This document shows, one piece after another, positions 1 to 5,703 of a stretch of 25,512 nt of DNA. The position numbers were made by a program, and so were the translations under genes. The DNA is from a virus: IMG/VR virus record IMGVR_UViG_3300020439_000073, positions 1 through 25,512 of that record, one strand, 5' to 3'. The notes below the pieces were generated by a model. It was not told the origin of the DNA, searched no databases, and was given only the letters and a program-made list of their open reading frames with translations. Numbering within the stretch: position 1 is the stretch's first letter; every line of letters starts with the position of its first letter.

Positions 1-9
1 ATATAAACG

Positions 10-34
10 AAGGGGTGCTAAAATCACCCCTTTT
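10..34 (+). terminator. Rho-independent terminator of an upstream gene
   Basis: An eight-base stem (AAGGGGTG at 10-17 pairing with CACCCCTT at 25-32) encloses a seven-base loop and runs into a short T run. This is a standard intrinsic terminator shape. It most likely ends a + strand gene that lies just outside the window. The T run is short (TTTT then C), so some readthrough is possible. Confidence 0.75.
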
Positions 35-393
35 CTGTACTCATATATACAAGATTGTGCTTTTTTTATATTAAAAAAGGTTTAATTAATGTATATGGGT
101 TGTTTGTATCGTTATTAACACTTTTGTAAATGGAGTTACTTAGTGGTGTATCTGGGGTGTCTTCGGAGTTACTTTGCAGTGGTTTTATTGGTTGATTAAA
201 TGTGTCTGAGAGTAGTGATCTTGGGCAGCAGTCTAACACGAACTACCGAGAAATGTCAAGACCCCCAGTATAAATTTTTGTAGGGATTGACACCGTGTTT
301 TTATCAGTACTGCTTATAAATATGCAGTGGAAGATTGACAATATTTCTCAGGCATTCTATACTAGGTAAGTATCACCCAACGGAGTCAGTCTC
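35..393. other. Gene-poor stretch between terminator and small late gene
   Basis: I see no convincing coding frame here on either strand. The first part (about 60-100) is strongly AT-rich. The rest is more balanced and contains a ten-base direct repeat, GGAGTTACTT, at 132-141 and 165-174. A near match to the late promoter (TATAAATT at 269-276) and a TTGACA box at 287-292 precede the better late promoter at 315-322. The TTGACA box has no good -10 at 16-18 bases, so I do not call it a promoter. No tRNA cloverleaf could be folded by eye. Confidence 0.5.
315..322 (+). promoter_or_regulatory. T4-type late promoter (TATAAATA)
   Basis: The octamer is an exact match to the T4 late promoter consensus read by the gp55 sigma factor with the gp45 clamp. 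It lies 71 bases before the ATG of the small gene at 394, giving a leader of about 65 bases. No consensus -35 is needed for this promoter class. Confidence 0.7.
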
Positions 394-570
394 ATGTCAG
401 TTCTTTACAGTCAGGCACAGAAGCAACGTTACAGAATCACCCTAGATTTAGAGGTGATGGAAGACTTTGACCCGCATCAGATTAACTGGGAAGATCTTTT
501 TGAACTCGAAGGATCTGAGAGGGTTATTGACAGTTACGTGGAGGACCTGAGTAAACCTGTCCGTTGGTAA
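394..570 (+). CDS. Small conserved-type hypothetical protein (58 aa)
   Basis: This ORF encodes 58 residues from ATG 394 to TAA at 568-570. It begins MSVLYSQAQKQRYRITLDLE and is acidic in its second half, with a WEDLFELEGSERV segment and the ending SKPVRW. A GGAG element at 382-385 sits at a workable distance from the ATG, and the late promoter at 315-322 lies upstream. No signal peptide or membrane segment is visible. The mix of short beta-like and helical stretches suggests a small soluble folded protein. I have an impression that similar small proteins recur in T4-like cyanophage genomes, but I cannot assign a function. The codon pattern, ribosome binding site and promoter support a real gene. 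Confidence 0.7.
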   Translation: MSVLYSQAQKQRYRITLDLEVMEDFDPHQINWEDLFELEGSERVIDSYVEDLSKPVRW

Positions 571-854
571 TCTGTGGGGGGTTGCTGACAGTTACTCTCC
601 GTATCAGTTAGTGTTACATAGCAGTCTTATTGCGGGGCAGTTGACATCAGTGACCCTCCCGTGATATGATGGCAGTAAGCAACACCGTGAACGACAGTGT
701 TTGTGCCGGTTTGTGTTATGGTGCGGTGCGGCGTTGCCCCCCGTATATAAAAAACCCTAACTACCCTAACCTACAGAGGTGACAAATCGAGAGCGATATA
801 TAATGCGAAGATCGTTTTCGTGTTTGGAAAAAAAATTTCCCGCAAAAAAAATTT
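571..854. other. Intergenic leader region with early-type promoter
   Basis: No convincing gene is seen in these 284 bases. A 38-codon frame opens at 666 but its ATG overlaps the -10 box of the promoter at 641-670, so it is unlikely to be translated from that start. The stretch is richer in G and C than its surroundings up to about 745. It then changes to a CCCTAAC-type repeat (754-771) and an A-rich tract just before the ATG at 855, where AAAAAAATTT occurs twice. A late-promoter-like TATAAAAA (746-753) and a TATAAT (799-804) with only a poor -35 are also present. The stretch could hold a long leader or a small RNA. Confidence 0.45.
641..670 (+). promoter_or_regulatory. Sigma70-type early promoter (TTGACA-N18-TATGAT)
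   Basis: A perfect -35 box TTGACA (641-646) is followed after 18 bases by TATGAT (665-670), a good -10 box. This is the form used by host RNA polymerase for early phage genes. Transcription would start near 677 and run through about 178 bases before the ATG at 855. The long untranslated stretch is unusual for this compact genome. Confidence 0.6.
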
Positions 855-1070
855 ATGGAAAAGGTTTATCACATTTACGCAAAAGAAGAGTGTTTATATA
901 ACAATCTTAATGAGGAACAATTTAATAGTACATGGGAAACCCTCAAGGGAATGGTTGGTCTAATGAAGACTGATTATGAACTTGAGGATTTATCATTTGA
1001 GGAATGTATTCGCACCCATGGATATCATTCGGAAAACCGAAATGAACCAGAGGGTGCAGATTCATACTGA
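855..1070 (+). CDS. Small acidic hypothetical protein (71 aa)
   Basis: The 71-residue product begins MEKVYHIYAKEECLYNNLNE and is acidic, with no membrane segment or signal peptide. The pattern of a short beta strand (VYHIYAK) followed by amphipathic helices (FNSTWETLKGMVGLMK) suggests a small alpha/beta domain. The frame is followed by TGA and, directly behind it, an in-frame TAA. No Shine-Dalgarno is visible: the 30 bases before the ATG are A-rich and T-rich. Translation may therefore rely on an unstructured leader. Upstream lies the sigma70-type promoter at 641-670, so the gene may be expressed early. I have an impression of relatives in other cyanophages but know no function. Confidence 0.7.
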   Translation: MEKVYHIYAKEECLYNNLNEEQFNSTWETLKGMVGLMKTDYELEDLSFEECIRTHGYHSENRNEPEGADSY

Positions 1071-1078
1071 TAAGTAGA

Positions 1079-1098
1079 GAAAACCGATCAAGGTTTTC
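1079..1098 (+). terminator. Hairpin after the 71-aa gene, possible weak terminator
   Basis: GAAAACC (1079-1085) pairs perfectly with GGTTTTC (1092-1098) around a six-base loop, nine bases after the stop codon of the preceding gene. No clear T run follows, so termination may be weak. It separates the preceding gene from the promoter of the glycosyltransferase-like gene. Confidence 0.4.
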
Positions 1099-1102
1099 GA
1101 TA

Positions 1103-1131
1103 TTGACACACTACATATAACCTGATAGAAT
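1103..1131 (+). promoter_or_regulatory. Sigma70-type promoter (TTGACA-N17-TAGAAT)
   Basis: TTGACA (1103-1108) and TAGAAT (1126-1131) are separated by exactly 17 bases. The predicted start near 1138 lies about 16 bases before the ATG at 1154. This points to expression of the glycosyltransferase-like gene by host polymerase early in infection, independent of the late genes around it. Confidence 0.6.
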
Positions 1132-1153
1132 TGAACTGAAGTTTTTAAGACTT

Positions 1154-1927
1154 ATGGCAAAAGGATTTACTGTAAAAGCAAATGCCCCTAAGAAGGCACC
1201 AAAGAAGGAAGATTGGGACATTGCTGCGATTAAGGAAAGGATGAAAGGTAAGACGATTGTGTTTTGCCTTCCAGGACGAGGATGTTCTTTTACATTTTTG
1301 AAGAACTTTGTACAACTGTGCTTTGATATGGTACAGAACGGAATGAGTATTCAGATTAGTCAGGATTACTCTTCTATGGTTAACTTTGCACGTTGTAAGT
1401 GTTTAGGTGCAAATGTACTGCGAGGACCGAATCAGATTCCATGGGATGGTAAATTGGAATATGATTATCAGTTATGGATTGACTCGGATATTGTCTTTGA
1501 TTCTAACAAGTTCTGGCAGTTATGTGATCTAGCAATTTCTGAAGATGGCACAGAACGTGAAATTACTGCAGGGTGGTATTGTACAGAGGATGGACACACA
1601 ACTTCTGTCGCACACTGGTTGGAAGAAGATGATTTCCGCAGTAATGGTGGAGTCATGAATCATGAGACCTTAGATTCTATTGGTAAGCGTCGTAAACCCT
1701 TTACAGTTGACTACACTGGTTTTGGATGGGTACTGATTAAGAAGGGTGTGTTTGAAAATCTTGAGTATCCATGGTTTGCTCCTAAGATGCAAGTCTTTGA
1801 GTCTGGTAGTGTACAGGACATGTGTGGTGAGGATGTCTCATTCTGTCTTGATGCCAAGGAGAAAGGTTTTGAGATTTGGTGTGATCCTCGGATTCGTGTT
1901 GGTCACGAAAAGACTCGGGTTATCTGA
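1154..1927 (+). CDS. GT-A-fold glycosyltransferase-like protein
   Basis: The 257-residue protein has the hallmarks of a GT-A glycosyltransferase, an enzyme that moves a sugar from a nucleotide sugar to an acceptor. After a lysine-rich N-terminus (residues 1-35) comes a strand KTIVFCLPGRGCS. A DSD triplet at residues 110-112, in the context LWIDSDIVF, matches the metal-binding DXD motif. Near the end, GEDVSF (225-230) and VGH (249-251) match the acidic base and C-terminal His positions common in such enzymes. There is no signal peptide or membrane segment, so it acts in the host cytoplasm. The donor and the acceptor (phage DNA, a virion protein or host glycan) cannot be told. A sigma70-type promoter lies just upstream, suggesting early expression. 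Family assignment rests on motifs only. Confidence 0.7.
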   Translation: MAKGFTVKANAPKKAPKKEDWDIAAIKERMKGKTIVFCLPGRGCSFTFLKNFVQLCFDMVQNGMSIQISQDYSSMVNFARCKCLGANVLRGPNQIPWDGKLEYDYQLWIDSDIVFDSNKFWQLCDLAISEDGTEREITAGWYCTEDGHTTSVAHWLEEDDFRSNGGVMNHETLDSIGKRRKPFTVDYTGFGWVLIKKGVFENLEYPWFAPKMQVFESGSVQDMCGEDVSFCLDAKEKGFEIWCDPRIRVGHEKTRVI

Positions 1928-1941
1928 TATAATTGATTACA

Positions 1942-1962
1942 GGAGAGGTTAGAGTCCTCTCC
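1942..1962 (+). terminator. Stable GC-rich hairpin after the glycosyltransferase gene
   Basis: GGAGAGG (1942-1948) pairs with CCTCTCC (1956-1962) around a seven-base loop, 14 bases after the stop codon. No T run follows, so it may act as a weak terminator, an RNA processing or stabilising element, or an attenuator before the 44-aa gene. An isolated TATAAT at 1928-1933 has no matching -35. Confidence 0.45.
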
Positions 1963-1996
1963 ACCTCGTATCTCGTATTAAAGGAGTTTTTAAGTT

Positions 1997-2131
1997 ATGG
2001 CAATGCTGAAAGGTGGTAACTATGTACCTAGTGCCCCGAAAAAGACTCGTCAAGGAAAGTCACAAAATACATTGCTTTCTGCGACCTCTCGTAATAAGAA
2101 GAAGAAACGGTATCGTGGACAGGGTCGGTGA
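1997..2131 (+). CDS. Very basic 44-aa small protein
   Basis: A 44-residue frame runs from ATG 1997 to TGA at 2129-2131, behind a strong AAGGAG at 1981-1986. The product begins MAMLKGGNYVPSAPKKTRQG and ends with the cluster NKKKKRYRGQGR. It is rich in Lys, Arg, Gly, Ser and Asn with almost no acidic residues, so it is probably disordered and may bind nucleic acid. I recall similar small basic proteins in cyanophage genomes, annotated as hypothetical. The ending RYRGQGR resembles tails of RNA-binding proteins, but no domain can be named. It starts 69 bases after the glycosyltransferase gene and may share its transcript if the hairpin at 1942-1962 is read through. Confidence 0.7.
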   Translation: MAMLKGGNYVPSAPKKTRQGKSQNTLLSATSRNKKKKRYRGQGR

Positions 2132-2160
2132 TTAAATAAGTGCAGTTACATTAATACATA

Positions 2161-2874
2161 ATGGCTGCATTAATCTGTAATTTACCTTCAGTTGAAGTAT
2201 GGGTAAGAAAAGAATATCTCACTGATCATCAATCTGGTCATGGTGAATTTGTAAAAGGCGTTTGGGTATCGTGTAAGTCGATACCTGGACGCACTTTTTA
2301 TTTTGAGACTTATTTACCGGAATATGCTGCAATGTATGATAAACTACCTATCAGTGCATTTGTGTCTGCTCCAGAGGTTCCTAGCCCCGATATGGACCTT
2401 CCTAACCTACAGTTCTGGAACTGTATGGATTATGGTGTAGTAGCAGTTACCAAGCAATTTATTGGTAGTATGGACTATGAATTATATACAAGAGATTATG
2501 GTATCCAGAAAGGTACTTATATCTGTACAATAGACAATTACCATCAGGATCCAGAGGTAGTTGATTATGCTACTAGTGAAAACCCTGCAGAACATAAGTC
2601 ACATAACCTAATTGAGTTAGAGAATGGGCAATATGCACTGTATCCTAATAATAGAATGCGTATCTATGATAATAGTTTGACACCTGTTGAACCAAAACAA
2701 CCAGATTTTAAGGTTTCAACTCAATATTATCAGGTAGAAAATGGATTTGAACGTCTTGGAATGGGTCGTGAGGACGAATATTTCTGGAAAACATCAAAAG
2801 AACGTGCAAAAGAGCAAGAATCAATAGAAGATATGTACAAATCACAGGATGGTCGTCCACTAGACACACAATAA
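2161..2874 (+). CDS. Conserved-type hypothetical protein (237 aa)
   Basis: The 237-residue product begins MAALICNLPSVEVWVRKEYL. Residues 1-160 are rich in aromatic residues and probably beta-rich. They include a GHGEFVKGVWVSCKSIPGR stretch and several Cys residues. The last 60 residues are hydrophilic, charged and probably helical or disordered (KTSKERAKEQESIEDMYKSQ). No signal peptide or membrane segment is present. Its place just before the baseplate genes, and a composition unlike an enzyme, suggest a structural or assembly role, but this is a guess. I compared it from memory with T4 gp53, a wedge protein of similar length, and saw no likeness. The 29 bases between the preceding stop and this ATG contain no clear Shine-Dalgarno. 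Confidence 0.75.
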   Translation: MAALICNLPSVEVWVRKEYLTDHQSGHGEFVKGVWVSCKSIPGRTFYFETYLPEYAAMYDKLPISAFVSAPEVPSPDMDLPNLQFWNCMDYGVVAVTKQFIGSMDYELYTRDYGIQKGTYICTIDNYHQDPEVVDYATSENPAEHKSHNLIELENGQYALYPNNRMRIYDNSLTPVEPKQPDFKVSTQYYQVENGFERLGMGREDEYFWKTSKERAKEQESIEDMYKSQDGRPLDTQ

Positions 2875-2877
2875 ATA
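2870..2877 (+). promoter_or_regulatory. T4-type late promoter (AATAAATA)
   Basis: The octamer matches the NATAAATA form of late promoter in seven of eight positions of the T4 consensus. It overlaps the TAA stop codon (2872-2874) of the preceding gene. The leader to the ATG at 2936 would be about 50 bases and would include the hairpin at 2908-2928. Confidence 0.55.
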
Positions 2878-2907
2878 CAAAAAAGGGATAGCAACCCCTC
2901 TAAAAGT

Positions 2908-2928
2908 TCTGATTTCACGCAAATCAGA
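2908..2928 (+). promoter_or_regulatory. Hairpin overlapping the ribosome binding site of the 84-aa gene
   Basis: TCTGATTT (2908-2915) pairs perfectly with AAATCAGA (2921-2928) around the five-base loop CACGC. The only plausible Shine-Dalgarno, AGAGG at 2926-2930, lies largely in the 3' arm of the stem. The gene starts at 2936. The structure would therefore tend to hide the ribosome binding site. Confidence 0.5.
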
Positions 2929-2935
2929 GGCTAAA

Positions 2936-3190
2936 ATGGGAAATTCACCCGTTGATAGAGACAAAAAATACATGAAACAGATGTGGGGGACCACAAGATT
3001 AGCAACAGATTACATTGTAGAGGAAAAAATGGCAACTCAGAATGATTTTTTGGACAATTTAGCAAATCATCAGCATCAAAAAATGCTTCGTGAGATCTCA
3101 AATGATGATTTGACACCTAAAAAGAGAGATACTGTTCAAGAAACAGAGATTTTTGAAGTAGAGAGTAATCCAGAGACTCTTTTTGAGTGA
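2936..3190 (+). CDS. Hypothetical protein (84 aa) upstream of gp25
   Basis: The 84-residue product begins MGNSPVDRDKKYMKQMWGTT. It is charged and hydrophilic, with a probable helix around KMATQNDFLDNLANHQHQKMLREI and an acidic C-terminus (ETEIFEVESNPETLFE). No membrane segment, signal peptide or known motif is seen. It sits between a late promoter and the gp25 late promoter, in the place where T4-like phages often keep small baseplate or chaperone genes, so a late assembly role is possible but unproven. The start is chosen for the AGAGG six to ten bases upstream. Confidence 0.65.
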   Translation: MGNSPVDRDKKYMKQMWGTTRLATDYIVEEKMATQNDFLDNLANHQHQKMLREISNDDLTPKKRDTVQETEIFEVESNPETLFE

Positions 3191-3209
3191 AAAAATAGTA
3201 AAATTGTGT

Positions 3210-3217
3210 GATAAATA
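3210..3217 (+). promoter_or_regulatory. T4-type late promoter (GATAAATA) of the baseplate block
   Basis: GATAAATA matches the NATAAATA late promoter form. Initiation about six bases downstream would give a leader of about 16 bases to the GTG start of gp25 at 3239. It is the natural promoter for gp25, gp6 and the giant gene behind them, which are closely spaced. Confidence 0.65.
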
Positions 3218-3238
3218 AGATATAATCGCAGAATTCTT

Positions 3239-3640
3239 GTGCCTTTAGAACGGGTAAGTCGTGGTTTTAAAGATGTCAGTATGACTTTTCAGAGGAATCC
3301 TCTGAATGGTGATATTCTTGGGCTAAAAAATGAAAATGCAATTGCTCGATCTATAAGAAATATTGTTTTTACGATTCCTGGAGAGAAATTTTTTAATCAA
3401 TCTTTTGGTTCTGATATAAATCAGTCTCTCTTCATGAATATTGATGAAATATCTGCAGTTATTATAAAAGATCAGATATCATCATCTATATCCAAGTTTG
3501 AACCAAGAGTAAATTTAGTCGAAGTTGTTATAAATCCAAATTTTGACAATAATAGTTTTGATGCAACTGTCATTTATGAAATAATAGGTGCAGATATCCC
3601 TCCACAAGAATTACAATTCGTTTTGCAGCAAACCAGGTAA
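3239..3640 (+). CDS. 25: Baseplate wedge protein gp25
   Basis: The 133-residue product matches T4 gp25 (132 residues) in length and in key segments. FFNQSFGSDINQSLF corresponds to the T4 stretch around FDPEFGCDLSDQLF, and KFEPRVNLVEVVI to NYEPRIDKLAVNV. It belongs to the GPW/gp25 family, with a lysozyme-like fold, and forms part of the baseplate wedge, where it joins gp6 and gp53 and contacts the sheath. The start is a GTG at 3239: an in-frame TAA lies at 3212-3214, no ATG lies between, and the residues after GTG fit the family N-terminus. It is the first gene of the baseplate block and ends three bases before gp6, so the two are probably translationally coupled. Confidence 0.92.
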   Translation: MPLERVSRGFKDVSMTFQRNPLNGDILGLKNENAIARSIRNIVFTIPGEKFFNQSFGSDINQSLFMNIDEISAVIIKDQISSSISKFEPRVNLVEVVINPNFDNNSFDATVIYEIIGADIPPQELQFVLQQTR

Positions 3641-3643
3641 AAA

Positions 3644-5686
3644 ATGCCATTATCTAATTTCTCTAACCTGGATTTCGACCAGGTTAAAACCACACTTAGA
3701 GAATATCTAAAGGAAAACTCTAATTTTACTGATTATGATTTTGAAGGGTCCAACCTTTCATCAATATTAGATGTTCTGGCTTATAATACCTACATCACCT
3801 CATATAACGCAAACATGGTTGCGAATGAGGTATTCATTGATAGTGCCACATTAAGAGAAAATGTGGTTTCATTAGCAAGAAATATTGGATATCTTCCTAG
3901 ATCAAGAAAAGCAGCAAGAGCAACTATATCATTCTTTATTGATACTTCAAATATTACCCCAGCACCAAGTACAATCACCTTAAAGAAAGGTATTGTTGCT
4001 ACAAGTCAAGGTTCTTTTGGTAATCAATCATTTACATTCTGTATTTTAGATGATATCACGGTTCCTGTTTATGATGGTATAGCATCTTTTGATGATGTAA
4101 GCATTTACGAAGGAACATTCCTTACATCCAATTTTACATATAATTCAAGAACACCGAATCAAAAGTTTATTCTTAATAATGTCGGCATTGATACTGAGTT
4201 ATTATCAGTTACAGTAAGACCAAATCAAAATTCAACTAGATCTGTTAAGTATAGTCTACAAGATAGTCTTTTCCAGATTAAATCAGACTCAAAAGTTTAC
4301 TATTTACAAGAATCTGTAGACGAAAGATATGAATTATTGTTTGGTGATGGTATTTTTGGTAAAAAGTTAGAAAATAACAATTTCATCACCGCAAATTACA
4401 TTACATCGAGTGGAGATTCTGCAAATGGAGTAGATCAATTCTCATTTGCAGGTCAATTAACTTATACAAGAAATGCAATCGAGTATACTATTACTTCGGG
4501 TATTTCATTGGTAACTACTGGTCTTCCTGCTTCTGGTGGAGAAGCAATTGAAGGTGTAGAATCAATTAAAAAGTTTGCACCAAGAATTTATGCTTCTCAA
4601 AATAGGGCATTGACGGCAAATGATTATGAAACACTGATTCCAGCAAAAATTTATCCCGAAACAGAATCAATTTCGGTATTTGGTGGAGAAGAGTTGGTTC
4701 CACCGCAGTATGGTAAGGTATTCATCAGTATTAAACCAAGATTTGGTGATTTCTTGCCAAATTTGATCAAACAAAATATTAAGACAAAACTCAAGCAATA
4801 TGCAGTCGCTGGAATTGTTCCAGAAATCCTTGATTTGAAATATCTGTACTTAGAAGTCAATACAAAGATCTACTACAATTCAAATCTAGCACCTTCTTCG
4901 GCATTTGTTTCAAGTATTGCTCAAAATAATGCTAATAGTTATGCAGAATCTACTGAATTGAATAAGTATGGTGCTAGATTTAAGTATAGTAAGTTTTTGA
5001 AGATAGTTGATGATAGTCATGAGTCTATCACGTCAAATATTACTACAGTTTCTATGAGAAGAGACCTGAGGGTAGTTACAAATAGTTTTGCGGAGTATCA
5101 GATTGGTTTTGGCAATTCATTCCATATTAAGAGTATGAATGGATATAATATTAAAACATCCGCATTCAGAATAGCAGGTATTCAACAAAATGTATATCTT
5201 TCAGATATACCAAATAGTGATGCTATTACTGGAAGTTTGTTCTTATTCACACTTCCTTCTGTTGGATCTCAAGACCCAACAATTGTAAGAAGAAATGTTG
5301 GAACTATTAACTATGCTTCTGGAGTTATTACAATAAATCCAATAAATGTCCTTGATGGTAAGTTAAAGGATGGTCGTCCTATTATTGAAATCGAAGCATC
5401 ACCAAGTTCTAATGATGTTGTCGGATTACAGGACCTTTATTTGCAACTAGATACTAGTAGTAGTTATTTTGACACGGTTGTGGATGAAATTGCATCTGGA
5501 CTTGATCCATCTGCATCTAATTACATTGTTTCGTCTAGTTATCCAAATGGCAATTTAGTTCGTGCAGGAGGACCTACAACTGCAGCGATAACTAATACAG
5601 CAGGAACTACTACATCAGCAAATACAGCAGCAACAACAACAGTTTCCACTTCAGGTGGAGCATCAACCGGTTCAAGTTCATACTAA
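3644..5686 (+). CDS. 6: Baseplate wedge protein gp6 (baseplate J-like)
   Basis: The 680-residue protein is close in length to T4 gp6 (660 residues) and directly follows gp25, as in T4-like phages generally. The segment at about residues 298-332, GGEAIEGVESIKKFAPRIYA followed by ALTANDYETLI, is the typical baseplate J-like core signature. The N-terminus (MPLSNFSNLDFDQVKTTLRE, then a helical region with YNTYITSYNANMVANEVFI) fits the helical start of this family. gp6 dimers form the inner ring that links baseplate wedges. The final 45 residues are low complexity, rich in Thr, Ala and Ser, and are probably a flexible tail not needed for the fold. There is no strong Shine-Dalgarno: the ATG follows the gp25 stop by three bases. 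Confidence 0.92.
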   Translation: MPLSNFSNLDFDQVKTTLREYLKENSNFTDYDFEGSNLSSILDVLAYNTYITSYNANMVANEVFIDSATLRENVVSLARNIGYLPRSRKAARATISFFIDTSNITPAPSTITLKKGIVATSQGSFGNQSFTFCILDDITVPVYDGIASFDDVSIYEGTFLTSNFTYNSRTPNQKFILNNVGIDTELLSVTVRPNQNSTRSVKYSLQDSLFQIKSDSKVYYLQESVDERYELLFGDGIFGKKLENNNFITANYITSSGDSANGVDQFSFAGQLTYTRNAIEYTITSGISLVTTGLPASGGEAIEGVESIKKFAPRIYASQNRALTANDYETLIPAKIYPETESISVFGGEELVPPQYGKVFISIKPRFGDFLPNLIKQNIKTKLKQYAVAGIVPEILDLKYLYLEVNTKIYYNSNLAPSSAFVSSIAQNNANSYAESTELNKYGARFKYSKFLKIVDDSHESITSNITTVSMRRDLRVVTNSFAEYQIGFGNSFHIKSMNGYNIKTSAFRIAGIQQNVYLSDIPNSDAITGSLFLFTLPSVGSQDPTIVRRNVGTINYASGVITINPINVLDGKLKDGRPIIEIEASPSSNDVVGLQDLYLQLDTSSSYFDTVVDEIASGLDPSASNYIVSSSYPNGNLVRAGGPTTAAITNTAGTTTSANTAATTTVSTSGGASTGSSSY

Positions 5687-5703
5687 GACGATAAATTCAT
5701 AAA

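Noticed and set aside
215-265. Possible tRNA T-arm on the - strand (GTAGTTCGTG)
   Set aside because: The flanking bases do not form a five-base T stem, and no acceptor or anticodon stem could be folded around it.
287-320. Sigma70 promoter from TTGACA at 287 with TATAAA at 315
   Set aside because: The spacing is 22 bases, too long for a normal sigma70 promoter. The TATAAATA is better explained as a late promoter.
666-782. 38-codon frame starting at tandem ATG codons after the 641-670 promoter
   Set aside because: Its start codon overlaps the -10 box, so it would not be on the transcript. It has no ribosome binding site, and the translation looks random.
1746-1952. 68-codon + strand frame overlapping the glycosyltransferase-like gene end
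   Set aside because: It overlaps the conserved GEDVSF and VGH region of the real gene in another phase and has no Shine-Dalgarno.
2161-2874. Identification of the 237-aa protein as baseplate gp53
   Set aside because: The length and location are suggestive, but I could not match any segment to T4 gp53 as I remember it, so it is left as unknown.
5690-5697. Late promoter candidate GATAAATT before the giant gene
   Set aside because: It ends with T instead of A, and transcription would begin at about the ATG at 5704, leaving no leader. The gene is better read from the gp25 promoter.
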